Shown one piece after another: positions 53,701 through 62,336 of a stretch of 64,000 nt of DNA. Each line of letters starts with the position of its first letter. The first letter of the stretch is position 1. The notes under the pieces are model-generated. The model was not told where the DNA came from. It worked only from the letters and a program-made list of their open reading frames with translations, and ran no database searches. Source of the stretch: Limnohabitans sp. 2KL-51. GTDB lineage: Bacteria > Pseudomonadota > Gammaproteobacteria > Burkholderiales > Burkholderiaceae_C. Where the stretch lies: positions 222,130 to 286,129 of the forward strand of contig NZ_NESJ01000005.1 of the NCBI RefSeq assembly GCF_003063645.1, in the 5' to 3' direction. Both the position numbers and the translations under genes were made by a program.

Positions 53701-55351
53701 CCTTCTTTTGCTCAACAACGATGTGCAGGTAACACATGGTTGGCTGGATGCACTTCTTGCGGTTTTTTCCCAGCGCCCTGATGCGGGCATGGTAGGTGCG
53801 CGGTTGGTCTACCCTAACGGACAATTGCAGGAGGCGGGAGGCATTGTTTGGCAAGATGGCTCGGCCTGGAACTGGGGAAGACTTCAGGATCCTGAAAATC
53901 CTGCTTATCGTTACTTGCGGGCTGTGGACTATTGTTCTGGCGCCTGCTTAATTCTTCGGACATCAGAATGGGAACAACTCGGTGGCTTTGATTCCAGGTA
54001 TGCACCCGCTTATTACGAAGATACTGATCTTGCCTCTCGGATTCGCGAGAGGGGTCAAAAGGTCTACTACCAACCTGAAGCACTGATCGTGCATCACGAA
54101 GGCATTACTTCTGGCACCGATGTCGGACAGGGCATCAAACGTCACCAAGTTCTCAACCAAAAAATATTCTATGAACGTTGGAAAACCACTCTTGAGGCAC
54201 ATCGCCCCAACGGTGACAATCCAAACCGAGAGATCAATCGTGATGCCCGTGGAAGGGTGCTGGTTGTGGATGCTTGTATTGTTCGACCAGACACTGACTC
54301 GGGTTCTGTAAGGATGCGCGCCATTCTTGATGTCATGGTGGGCATGGGCTTACATGTGACCTTTGTTGCTGATAACTTGGAATATCAGCAACCCTATGCT
54401 AAAGATTTGCAGCAACTCGGTGTTGAATTTTGGCATGGCCCCCACATTCAATCTGTCACAGAATTACTTAAACAAAATGGTGCGTCTTATGACGTTGTCG
54501 TATTGTGTCGTCACTACATAGCGCATCCTCTGTTGAAAGCCGTGAAAATGTTCGCACCGCAGGCTCGCTTATGGTTCGATACCGTCGATTTGCACTATTT
54601 GCGCGAAGAGAGAATGGCCCAATTAGAAGGGTCTGAGAAACTCGCTGAGATGGCTGCCGCCACCAAGCGACAGGAACTTTTGGTCATGAGAAGCAGTGAT
54701 GTCACACTCGTTGTCAGTCCTGTGGAGAAAAACCTGCTCGCACTGGAATTACCCGATGCTCGGGTGGAAATCTTGTCCAATGTCCATGAACCTGTTGAGC
54801 ATACGCAGGCCTCAGATCAAAGACACCATCTTCTTTTTGTGGGGGGGTTTCAGCACTTGCCCAACGTGGATGCCGTTGAGTGGTTCTTGAAGGAAGTTTG
54901 GCCCATCGTGCATGCCGAAGTTCCCGAGATGAGGGTACGCATCGTTGGCAGCAAGATGCCTGTTAAATTGCAAAACTTCGATGCTCCTGGTGTTGAGATG
55001 CTGGGATTCGTCCAAGATTTAGACGATCTGTTGTCGCAAAGCCGGATTTCGATTGCGCCATTGCGCTACGGCGCGGGTGTCAAAGGAAAAATCAATCAAG
55101 CCATGGCTCATGGGTTACCTGTGGTTGCGACCTCCATGGCGGTTGAAGGTATGGACTTGTTACACGAAAAACACGTTCTGGTGGCCGATACCCCTCAGGA
55201 TTTCGCACGTGAGCTCTTGCGGCTTTACAGCGATGAGACCCTTTGGAACTCTTTGGTCATCAACGGCAAGGACAATATTCGCCGAACTTTTTCAAGAGAT
55301 GTGGCCAAACAAACGCTCAATAAATTGCTGGTTTTTCCTGTTTCGTCCTGA
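50780..55351 (+). CDS. Giant four-domain glycosyltransferase (GT2-GT4-coiled coil-GT2-GT4)
   Basis: A protein of 1523 residues. Domains in order: GT2 (about 1-230; IIIPVYNA, LIDDAS, LNSDT), a GT4-like domain (about 285-625; VTHAMGGGIEKHI, PGGLSGFKG), and a coiled coil with exact IDELNSE heptads (about 750-777). A linker (SRSWRLTAPFR) leads to a second GT2 (about 892-1125; IVIPVYGQ, ITDDAS, LLNNDVQV) and a second GT4 (about 1157-1520; FVGGFQHLPN, PLRYGAGVKGK). Four activities in one chain suggest it builds a repeating oligosaccharide. It is coupled to the preceding methyltransferase by ATGA. No membrane segment is evident, so it should act on the cytoplasmic face. Confidence 0.9.
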   Translation: MIDIIIPVYNAHHEAKACLESVLKNTRGGTARITLIDDASTDQRINDWLLELEKLTDAPLPLIVLRNMENLGFVGTVNRAMALSHHDVVLLNSDTLVTPGWLERLVECADNDPQTATVTPFSNNAEICSYPQLCGNTPANAFDVNSLVQALVEAHDGHCPIIPTAIGFCMLIRRRALDRVGLFDAVRFGRGYGEENDFCMRVRAAGFINRLCPAAFVIHHGGRSFLDDTAALKQLNLAQLTELYPDYNKEIEEFIANDPVEPARERVVQHLRAQGKTPMGYPLPPAVLFVTHAMGGGIEKHIQDLIELAGHALRIEILRPFGSNGLSLEDSSGQRIVWKQSDRNKTINLLRDRHYQRMHLHHWHGHLPEILQLHRQLLVPLDITMHDFGLYCPRNNLSQDDVNYCGEPELEKCEQCIQLRPNPWQWRVEVWREEMYALLRQAERVIAPSQAVSSRMQKHFPDITFQLMAHPPRHEWISHVGSGPSPVKVLIPGGLSGFKGLHRVVAAAKWAQKHEVAVFFTIVGYTSDAVPVWPALPLTITGEYPDAQLPHLLDLQRADVLWVPGQVPETWSYTLDAALMTGLPILAQESSGAVSERLLQSQVVHQLYPSNANSAEILDALLVLAHPKPKIVSGDHLQFQLSRRDAYLRVWLGWIKNSSVNVVWTPSLKNQSDVSETRGVIDDKNLSLQVLFLHGVECGHQQSRQALKVRLREVDELYASLQDIQAREGRPWFVVMDQLHGTIGELQPKIDELNSEIDELNSEIDELNSKIDELKSLQDQVVKDFDHERQALVQFYETSRSWRLTAPFRAVGGLIRQIYSMLRKIQQIIQRGTRQWPMAWRILLTQGVAALLSRIRSKLTLPEPPQLPLDERIPPWRNTIEPLILGTCSVDVVPLVSIVIPVYGQHLHTYNCLHSLQEYTQLERVEIIITDDASPEPAESVLKCVKGVRWIRQDRNSGFIGNCNAAARHARGHYLLLLNNDVQVTHGWLDALLAVFSQRPDAGMVGARLVYPNGQLQEAGGIVWQDGSAWNWGRLQDPENPAYRYLRAVDYCSGACLILRTSEWEQLGGFDSRYAPAYYEDTDLASRIRERGQKVYYQPEALIVHHEGITSGTDVGQGIKRHQVLNQKIFYERWKTTLEAHRPNGDNPNREINRDARGRVLVVDACIVRPDTDSGSVRMRAILDVMVGMGLHVTFVADNLEYQQPYAKDLQQLGVEFWHGPHIQSVTELLKQNGASYDVVVLCRHYIAHPLLKAVKMFAPQARLWFDTVDLHYLREERMAQLEGSEKLAEMAAATKRQELLVMRSSDVTLVVSPVEKNLLALELPDARVEILSNVHEPVEHTQASDQRHHLLFVGGFQHLPNVDAVEWFLKEVWPIVHAEVPEMRVRIVGSKMPVKLQNFDAPGVEMLGFVQDLDDLLSQSRISIAPLRYGAGVKGKINQAMAHGLPVVATSMAVEGMDLLHEKHVLVADTPQDFARELLRLYSDETLWNSLVINGKDNIRRTFSRDVAKQTLNKLLVFPVSS
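53026..53109 (+). repeat. 21-bp tandem repeats encoding coiled-coil heptads
   Basis: Units start at 53026, 53047 and 53068 and are nearly identical (the third differs at two bases); a fourth, diverged unit starts at 53089. Each encodes one exact heptad (IDELNSE, IDELNSE, IDELNSK, then IDELKSL). Gain or loss of a unit by slippage keeps the frame and changes coil length by whole heptads. Confidence 0.9.
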
Positions 55352-55419
55352 AACCAGATTTCCAATCTATATCAAAAGCCATTTCTTTGGTAAATCACGC
55401 CATCAGTTAGCATCTTCGT

Positions 55420-57324
55420 ATGACCGTGCGCGTGCTCCATGTTGGCAAGTTTTTTCCACCCGATCGGGGGGGCATGGAGTCGTTTTTGGCCGAATTGGTG
55501 CTGGCCCAGCAGGCACAAGGCCTGGAGGTGTCGGCTTTGGTGCACGGCCAGCCTTTGGCCCATGACCCCGATTGGCTGGTGCGCGTGCCAGTGCAGTTGA
55601 GCCTGGTGTACACGCCGATCGCCTTGGGCTTCAGGGGGGCGCTGGCGCAGGCCATTGAGCGTTTTCAGCCCGATGTGCTGCACCTGCACATGCCCAACGT
55701 GGCGGTGTTTTGGGCCTTGACCTTGGCGTCGGCCCGGCGCACTTCGTGGGTGGTGCATTGGCATTCGGATGTGGTGGTGTCGGCCCAAAGCCCGCGTGCC
55801 TTGCGTTTGGCCTATGTGGCCTACCGGCCCTTTGAGCAAGCCGTGTTGGAGCATGCTGACCGCATTGTGGCCACGTCGCAAACTTATTTGGAAGCCAGCG
55901 AGCCTTTGGCCGAGTGGCATTACAAGTGCTCGGCTGTGCCTTTGGGCATCAAGACCGATCTGCAAGCGCTGCCCCTCAAGCCCGAAGCACTGCCTTGGCA
56001 AGGCGACTCAGTGCGCTTGTTGTCGGTGGGGCGGCTGGCGCATTACAAGGGCTTTGAGACCTTGGTGCGGGCGGTGGCCGCCAGCGAGGGGGTGCAGTTG
56101 GTGATTGCCGGGCAAGGCGAGGCCATGGCCAAGCTGATGGCTCTGGTGGCAACGCTCACGCCAGCAGGGCAAGTGCCGCGCATCCATTTGCTGGGCGAGG
56201 TGAGCGAGGGGCTCAAGCACCAGTTACTGGATTCGTGTGAAGCGTTTTGCCTGGCTTCGCGTGAGCGTACCGAGGCGTTTGGCGTGGTGCTTTTAGAGGC
56301 CATGGCCCATGCCAAGCCCTGTCTGGTGGCCAATTTGCAGGGTTCGGGCATGCCTTGGGTGGTGCAAATGGCGGGTGCGGGGCTTAGCCATATTCGGGTG
56401 GACGATGTGCAGTCTTGGGTGGCGGTGTTGTCGGGCTTGCCCGCGCAGAGGCCGCAGTTGAAGGCGTGGGGTGCGCAAGGGCGTCAGGGCTTGGAGTCGC
56501 ATTTTTCGATCGACACCTGTGCCCAGGCCATTCGGGGCGAATACGCTTTGGGCGCTCTGGCCAGCCGGGTGCACGACGCTTACCGCCTGGCGCTGCCTGA
56601 CCCGCTCATGGCCCCCGAAAAAAGCGATGTGCTGGTGGTGATTCCGGCCAAAAACGAGGCGGCCACTATCGCCCAGGTGGTGGCCGATGTACGCGCGGCT
56701 GGCTGGCAGCATGTGTTGGTGGTGGACGACCACAGCAGTGACGAGACGGGGGCTTTGGCGCGCAGCGCCGGAGCGCAGGTGGCGCGCCCGGTGTTGCCCC
56801 TGGGGGCCTGGGGCGGCATGCAGCTGGGCATTCGCCATGCGCTGGCGCAGGGCTTTCATGCGGTGATCACCATGGACGCCGATGGGCAGCACGAGGTGAA
56901 GGAGCTGCCCGCCTTGCTGGCCCGCGCCGACCAGGCCGATGTGGTCATCGGAGCCCACCCCCAACGAGTGAGCCCGCTGCGCAAACTGGCTTGGCGTTGG
57001 TTCAAGGCGATTTCGGGTTTTGAGTTCCAGGACCTGACGTCGGGCTTTCGCTATTACAACCGCCAGGCCATGCAGGTGTTGGCTGGCAGCGAGGCGACGC
57101 TGCTCGACTACCAAGATGTGGGGGTGCTGATGCTGCTGCGACATGCACAGTTGCGCATCACCGAGGTGCCGGTTCACATGAACACGCGTTTGTCCGGCCA
57201 CTCGCGCATTTTTTATTCGTGGTTCAGTGTCTTGCGCTACATGGCGGTGACCACTTTGTTGTGTCTGGCCAGCTGGAATGCCCACTCCAAAAAACCCGTT
57301 TTACCGCCGCAGCGCAGCGATTGA
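55420..57324 (+). CDS. GT4-GT2 fusion glycosyltransferase
   Basis: A protein of 634 residues. The N-terminal GT4 (about 1-375; HVGKFFPPDRGGMESFL, VGRLAHYKGFETLV, ERTEAFGVVLLEAMA with the EX7E-type motif) is joined to a C-terminal GT2 of the polyprenyl-phosphate-mannosyltransferase type (about 403-620; VVIPAKNEAATIA, VDDHSSDET, MDADGQHE). The GT2 part would charge a lipid carrier or add a first sugar. It is much more GC-rich than the preceding gene, suggesting a different origin. A start with no clear ribosome site is used. Confidence 0.9.
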   Translation: MTVRVLHVGKFFPPDRGGMESFLAELVLAQQAQGLEVSALVHGQPLAHDPDWLVRVPVQLSLVYTPIALGFRGALAQAIERFQPDVLHLHMPNVAVFWALTLASARRTSWVVHWHSDVVVSAQSPRALRLAYVAYRPFEQAVLEHADRIVATSQTYLEASEPLAEWHYKCSAVPLGIKTDLQALPLKPEALPWQGDSVRLLSVGRLAHYKGFETLVRAVAASEGVQLVIAGQGEAMAKLMALVATLTPAGQVPRIHLLGEVSEGLKHQLLDSCEAFCLASRERTEAFGVVLLEAMAHAKPCLVANLQGSGMPWVVQMAGAGLSHIRVDDVQSWVAVLSGLPAQRPQLKAWGAQGRQGLESHFSIDTCAQAIRGEYALGALASRVHDAYRLALPDPLMAPEKSDVLVVIPAKNEAATIAQVVADVRAAGWQHVLVVDDHSSDETGALARSAGAQVARPVLPLGAWGGMQLGIRHALAQGFHAVITMDADGQHEVKELPALLARADQADVVIGAHPQRVSPLRKLAWRWFKAISGFEFQDLTSGFRYYNRQAMQVLAGSEATLLDYQDVGVLMLLRHAQLRITEVPVHMNTRLSGHSRIFYSWFSVLRYMAVTTLLCLASWNAHSKKPVLPPQRSD

Positions 57325-57349
57325 GCGTCTGGGTCGGGCCATCGGCCAC

Positions 57350-59044
57350 ATGGGCCTCGCCATTCAGCGCTTGGTTTGGGTGTGGCTGGCACTCCTGCTG
57401 GTAAGCTGGTCGTTCGGTGCGGGGGCAGAACCCCCGCCGAAACCCCAGACCTTGACGCCTTTGCCCTGGGTGCAGGCGGTGTTGGCGCAGCCCGAGCAAG
57501 CAACCATTTTGGCCCGTGAGGCGCTGCACAGCGCCCGCTTGTCCGCGCAAGACCCGCTGCTGGCCTGGCAAACATTGGCACGTTGGACCTTGGGCCCGCA
57601 GACCCCGGACCTGGGCAAGCCGGTGTTCAACGGCGCTGATCCTTTGCCGGACGCTTTGTTGCGCTTGGCCCGTGCCAGCGGCAGTGGGTTGATGGTGGCG
57701 CCGTCGAGGCGGGATTTGCCCGAGCCCTTGCGTTCGGCGTGGGCACAACAAATCGAGGCAGTAGTGGTGGCACGCCAAGCGCTGGACGAGGCCTTGGCAG
57801 AGCTGGGCCCTGAGCTTTTGCGGCTCGATGACAGCTTGCGGGCGGTGCTGTTGCGACAGGCTTTGCGGGGGGACTTCAGAGATGACGATGCGGTGGATGT
57901 GCGCCACTGGCTGGGGCGGGTCAACCAAGTGGCTTTGGCGCGGGGCATGGCGGTGTTGCTGCAGGCAGCGGACCACTTGCAGCGCACCGTGGCACTGCGC
58001 GCGTGGCCAGCATTGGTGTGGCAGCACCGCACGCCTTGGGGTCTGGTGCGACTGGACACGACACGCAAGTCAGGGCGGCACCTGGTGCAAGACCCTTTGT
58101 TGTGGGTGAGTCTGGGGGGCGATGACCATTACCGTTTCAGGCCCCGATCGGTACACAACCCGGTCAGTGTGTTCATGGATTTGCGGGGGAACGACACCTA
58201 CATCAGCGAGCACGAGGGGGCCGACCCGTCGGTGGGATTTTTGGGTCTAGGCCTGTTGTGGGACGGGGATGGACGCAATCAATACAGCGGCACCTGGCTG
58301 GCGCAGGGGGCGGTCTTGATGGGTGCGGGTGTGTTGATAGATGCCTCTCACACTGGCGCTGCGGGCAGCCAGATGGAGGCCATTGGCCATGCCCAGGCCT
58401 TTGCGCTGGATGGGCTGGCGTTGCTGATGGCAGGGGACGGCGACGATGCCATGACGGCTTTGACACATGCACAAGGCAGCGCAGGACCGCTGGGGGCGGC
58501 CTGGCTGATCAACACGGCGGGCAATGACCGCTATGTTTTGGGCAATGCGCGCGTGGTTCAAGCTTCGTCACAACTGCCAGATCGAAATGCCTCCATGGGC
58601 CAAGGCGCTGGCCGGGGCTGGCGAGGTCGCGACGGCGCCGCTGACACGCCTGGGGGCCTGGGCCTGTTGGTGGATCTGGCGGGCGATGACCACTACACGG
58701 CGCAAGTGTTTGCGCAAGGGGTGGGCTTTCAGCAGGGCATGGGGGTGCTGGTGGACGCCGGTGGCAACAACCACCACACAGCCGCTTGGTACGCCCTGGG
58801 CGCGGCCGCGCACCAGGCGGTGGGGGTGTTTTGGGCCAGTGGGCTGGGCGATGATGTGTACAGCCTTAGCCACGCCAGCGGCTTGGGGGCGGCCACAGAT
58901 CGGTCGCTGGGGTGGTTTGAGGATCTTGGGGGCGATGACCGCCTGCCGGTGGTCCCATTCAGTCAAGGACAGGCCGCTGAGGGCAGTGTGGCCAGATGCA
59001 AAACACGGCCACAAGGCGCTGGCTCTGTGGCTTGTTCAAGATAA
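57350..59044 (+). CDS. Exported repeat protein of unknown function with GDDxY motifs
   Basis: A protein of about 564 residues with a signal peptide (LVWVWLALLLVSWSFGAGA). The second half contains repeated Gly-Asp-Asp/Asn-x-Tyr units: GGDDHYRF, RGNDTYIS, AGNDRYVLG, AGDDHYTAQ and LGDDVYSL. They are separated by glycine-rich QG.G..G.GLLVD segments, suggesting a stacked beta structure, perhaps metal-binding. I know no named function. An in-frame ATG at 57278 overlaps the preceding gene by 47 nt; 57350 gives a normal signal peptide. The last ~20 residues look aberrant, and another frame offers a more natural ending to 59066, so a late frameshift is possible. Confidence 0.72.
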   Translation: MGLAIQRLVWVWLALLLVSWSFGAGAEPPPKPQTLTPLPWVQAVLAQPEQATILAREALHSARLSAQDPLLAWQTLARWTLGPQTPDLGKPVFNGADPLPDALLRLARASGSGLMVAPSRRDLPEPLRSAWAQQIEAVVVARQALDEALAELGPELLRLDDSLRAVLLRQALRGDFRDDDAVDVRHWLGRVNQVALARGMAVLLQAADHLQRTVALRAWPALVWQHRTPWGLVRLDTTRKSGRHLVQDPLLWVSLGGDDHYRFRPRSVHNPVSVFMDLRGNDTYISEHEGADPSVGFLGLGLLWDGDGRNQYSGTWLAQGAVLMGAGVLIDASHTGAAGSQMEAIGHAQAFALDGLALLMAGDGDDAMTALTHAQGSAGPLGAAWLINTAGNDRYVLGNARVVQASSQLPDRNASMGQGAGRGWRGRDGAADTPGGLGLLVDLAGDDHYTAQVFAQGVGFQQGMGVLVDAGGNNHHTAAWYALGAAAHQAVGVFWASGLGDDVYSLSHASGLGAATDRSLGWFEDLGGDDRLPVVPFSQGQAAEGSVARCKTRPQGAGSVACSR

Positions 59045-59115
59045 AAACTGGCCGGGTGCGGGCTGAGTGCCCACGTTTCGCTAAACTTGAGCTTTTGGCT
59101 ACAGCCGGACCCCTT

Positions 59116-60816
59116 GTGAAAATTTTGATCCAGTCCATTCCCCAAGTCATGCAAAAGGCCATGGCCCATCATCGCCAGCATGAGTTGCAAGAGGCCCTTG
59201 ACCTCTATGCGCAAGTCATTGAAGCCGAACCTAAAAATTTTGACGCTTTGTATTTGGCCGGCGTATTGCTGGCACAAGATAAGTTGTACGGTCATGCCCT
59301 TTCATTATTTGACCGTGCCATGGCCATCAAGTCCAATCACTATGAGTTGCAATACAACCGGGCCAATGCATTGTTTGGTCTAGATCGGTACAAAGAAGCT
59401 TTGCAAGGCTACAGCCGCGCTATCGAACTCAAGCCCAATTACGCATTGGCTTTTCTGGGTCAAAGCAATGTGCTGTCCCAGCTGGCGGCGCATGATCATG
59501 CTGCCACCTGTATCGACTGCGCGATCCGATTGATGCCCGATTATGAGTTGTTGTTTTTTAACCGCGGTAACATCATGGAAACATTGGGCAAAAGGGACGA
59601 GGCGATCAGAAGTTTTGATCGTGCGATTGAATTGCAGCCCAACTATTCTCAGGCATTACTCAATAGGGCTAATTTGTTTGGACTTTCCAAACGTTATGAA
59701 GAGGCTAAGAAGGAATATGCAAAAGTCATTGACTTGTTACCCAGTGAGCCTGAAGCGTATATAAACCTTGCAACCACGCATCTAATTTTGAGAGATTTTG
59801 CTAGTTCAATTCAAACCTATCTGTTGGCGGTTGAAGTTGCACCGCAAAATGCAGAAGTCCACTATGGATTTAGCCATTGTCTTTTGCAGGCTGGTCAATT
59901 CGAGCGTGCTTGGGATGAGTACACGTGGCGTTGGGAGAGTAATAGTTTTGAGAGGCGTCCTAAACTGACCACCATTCGGCCAAAGTGGTCGCCTGAGAAA
60001 AAATCAGACCACTTGCTGATCTGGGCAGAGCAAGGGGTCGGTGATGAGGTTTTCTGGGGTGCACATTTCAAGGCAGCGCAAAAACTGGCCACAAAGATTA
60101 CTGTACAGACAGACCCTAGGTTGATCAAGCTCTTCAGCCGTGCCCTGCCCAACATCGAGTTCGTGTCATCCGAGGAGCGCTTGCCACAATCAGCCTACGA
60201 TTCCCATTTGCCCATGGGTGATTTGGGTCAGGCGCTAAAGCTCACTGCCGAGTCTGTCCAGAAATTTGCCGGCCCATACCTCAAAGCCAATTCGGCAATG
60301 GCCAAGAAAATTCGATCGGTGTTGTGCCCTAAAGGCAAAAAGCTCTGCGGTGTATCCTGGCAAAGTAAAAACAAGGACATGGGTTCCAAGAAAAGCATGC
60401 GTTTGCAAGACTTGTTGCCTTTACTGCAGCAACCGGGCATGGTCTTCGTCAATTTGCAATATGGCGACGTGGCACAAGAAATTGCTGAACTTAAGGCTGA
60501 GCATGGCATTGAGATCTTGCAGTACAGCGAGGTGGACAACCTCAATGATCTGGAAGGCTTGGTCAACCTGATTGAAGCCTGTGACCTGGTATTGACCACC
60601 AGCAACTCCACGGCCCATTTGGCCGGGGCGTTGAACAAGGAAACCTTCAACCTCGTGTCTTTTGGTGTTGCGCGTATTTGGTATTGGCTCAACGAAGTCA
60701 ACGGCCGCAGCTTGTGGTACCCCTCGGTCAAGCTGGTGGAGCAAGAGCGCGGAGACGCCGACTGGTCTGCCGCTGTCACCCGTGCGGTCAAACATTTCTC
60801 TGGTTTGGTGGCATGA
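59116..60816 (+). CDS. TPR protein with GT9/heptosyltransferase-like C-terminal domain
   Basis: A protein of about 566 residues. TPR repeats fill about 15-300 (ALDLYAQVIEAEPKNFDALYLAG, AIRSFDRAIELQPNYSQALLNRA). The C-terminal domain has the glycosyltransferase-B elements seen in TPR-GT9 proteins: LIWAEQGVGDEVFWG and LTTSNSTAHLAGAL. The start is uncertain: GTG 59116 (MKILIQSIPQ) is used, with ATG 59149 and 59161 as alternatives. It overlaps the next gene by ATGA, so the two may act together on one acceptor. Confidence 0.85.
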   Translation: MKILIQSIPQVMQKAMAHHRQHELQEALDLYAQVIEAEPKNFDALYLAGVLLAQDKLYGHALSLFDRAMAIKSNHYELQYNRANALFGLDRYKEALQGYSRAIELKPNYALAFLGQSNVLSQLAAHDHAATCIDCAIRLMPDYELLFFNRGNIMETLGKRDEAIRSFDRAIELQPNYSQALLNRANLFGLSKRYEEAKKEYAKVIDLLPSEPEAYINLATTHLILRDFASSIQTYLLAVEVAPQNAEVHYGFSHCLLQAGQFERAWDEYTWRWESNSFERRPKLTTIRPKWSPEKKSDHLLIWAEQGVGDEVFWGAHFKAAQKLATKITVQTDPRLIKLFSRALPNIEFVSSEERLPQSAYDSHLPMGDLGQALKLTAESVQKFAGPYLKANSAMAKKIRSVLCPKGKKLCGVSWQSKNKDMGSKKSMRLQDLLPLLQQPGMVFVNLQYGDVAQEIAELKAEHGIEILQYSEVDNLNDLEGLVNLIEACDLVLTTSNSTAHLAGALNKETFNLVSFGVARIWYWLNEVNGRSLWYPSVKLVEQERGDADWSAAVTRAVKHFSGLVA

Positions 60817-61490
60817 AGCCGATCCCATTGGTGGTGGGCTTTGATCAGCGTGAAGCTGTGGCCTACCATGTGTTTTGCCAAAGTGTTCTTGAAAAGGCCT
60901 CGCGCCCAGTGCAGTTCACTCCACTGGCTATCAACGCGCTCAAGTTCTACACTGAGACCCACACCGATGGCAGCAACCGCTTCATTTACTCGCGCTTTTT
61001 GACGCCCTACCTGTGTGGATTTGAAGGGCCAGCGATTTTTGCCGATGGCGACATGGTCTGTCACGCTGACATTGCCGAGTTGATGGACTTGTTTGACCCC
61101 AGCCTGGCAGTGCAGGTGGTGATGCACGATTACAAAACCAAAGCCAGCATCAAATACCTGGGCAACAAAAATCAAGATTACCCACGTAAAAATTGGTCAA
61201 GTGTCATTCTGTGGAACTGCAGCCACCCTGCCAACCGAGTGCTGACGCCTGAGTTCATTCAGGACAAGCCCGGTTCTTATTTGCACAGGTTTTCTTGGCT
61301 GGATGATGCGCAAATAGGGACTTTGCCCAAAGAATGGAATTGGTTGGCCACCGAGTACGAAGACAACCCGCAAGCCAAGTTGGTGCACTACACCCTGGGA
61401 TCGCCATGTTTTAAAGACTTCAGTCACGCACCTATGGCCAATGGTTGGTGGGATGCGCATCGATCTAGCCAAGATGGTATGGGTATTTGA
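60813..61490 (+). CDS. Glycosyltransferase-like protein (GT8-type fold)
   Basis: A protein of 225 residues. It has the order expected of a GT-A enzyme of the GT8 type: PLVVGFDQREAVAYHVF, YSRFLTPYLCG, a metal-binding DGD (IFADGDMVCHADI), SSVILWNC and a C-terminal VHYTLGSPCF. The sugar and acceptor are unknown. It is coupled to the TPR protein by a 4-nt overlap. Confidence 0.82.
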   Translation: MKPIPLVVGFDQREAVAYHVFCQSVLEKASRPVQFTPLAINALKFYTETHTDGSNRFIYSRFLTPYLCGFEGPAIFADGDMVCHADIAELMDLFDPSLAVQVVMHDYKTKASIKYLGNKNQDYPRKNWSSVILWNCSHPANRVLTPEFIQDKPGSYLHRFSWLDDAQIGTLPKEWNWLATEYEDNPQAKLVHYTLGSPCFKDFSHAPMANGWWDAHRSSQDGMGI

Positions 61491-61576
61491 AGAGTTTTAC
61501 CTAAACGCCCTGAAAAATACCAGGTGGTAATTGTCCAGGGTTTTTGAAAGATATATATTTTATTGGGGTTTGAATA

Positions 61577-62299
61577 ATGTCCCATCGTAAAATACTAATT
61601 GTTGTGTCTCATTATAGTTTGAGGCCAAAATCAATTCTTCAGGAATTAATAAATTCGTTGATTGACAATCGTTACGATATTGTTGTTGTCATTAATAATG
61701 ACGATGTTGATTCGGTCAGTCATGATATTTTCTGTCCTGGAGTGGTGAGTATTAACCGGCCGAATACTGGAATGAATATTGGAGCTTGGGACTGTGCATT
61801 TCGTGAGTTTCCTGATTATAAATACTATATATTTTTGCAAGATGAATGCGTAATCAAAAATTTTTCGTTTATTGAAGCATATATTGCGCGACTTTCTGAT
61901 GTGAATATAGGAGTGATTGGTGAGAGTATTAATACCAAATGGAATAAAGATTGGATTTTAATTTCAAATAGTGTTCTTAATTACGTTGTTGGTTTAAATA
62001 ATCTTGGAAATAAGGTTGGAAGAGTTGAATTTTATTTATACATGATGAAAAAGTGGGGGATCGAGCCTGGTGTAACTGGACGACATCTGCGCGCTTTGGT
62101 TTGGGCTCTAAGGGGAGACGTCTTGTTGAAGATAAATGGTTTTCCAATTGGAATCTCAAAAGAAGAGTGCATCGCGGCTGAAATTGCTGTATCTAAGTCG
62201 GTTGAACAACTTGGATTGAGGGTGGAGCAAGTTGATGTTGATGCATTTCAATATATTCGGCATTCCGAATGGCGCAATGATGGTTCTTCAAAAATATAA
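61577..62299 (+). CDS. Putative glycosyltransferase (GT-A-like) in an AT-rich islet
   Basis: A protein of 240 residues. KILIVVSHYSL at the start, NRPNTGMNIGAWDCAF, and YYIFLQDECVIKN (an acidic DxE pair at the expected metal site) suggest a GT-A fold. The family cannot be named. Codon use and base content are far more AT-rich than in flanking genes, shared with the convergent methyltransferase gene. Both probably arrived by transfer. Confidence 0.65.
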   Translation: MSHRKILIVVSHYSLRPKSILQELINSLIDNRYDIVVVINNDDVDSVSHDIFCPGVVSINRPNTGMNIGAWDCAFREFPDYKYYIFLQDECVIKNFSFIEAYIARLSDVNIGVIGESINTKWNKDWILISNSVLNYVVGLNNLGNKVGRVEFYLYMMKKWGIEPGVTGRHLRALVWALRGDVLLKINGFPIGISKEECIAAEIAVSKSVEQLGLRVEQVDVDAFQYIRHSEWRNDGSSKI

Positions 62300-62336
62300 A
62301 TAACTTATAATTTAAAAAATGTAATTTTAAATTTTA

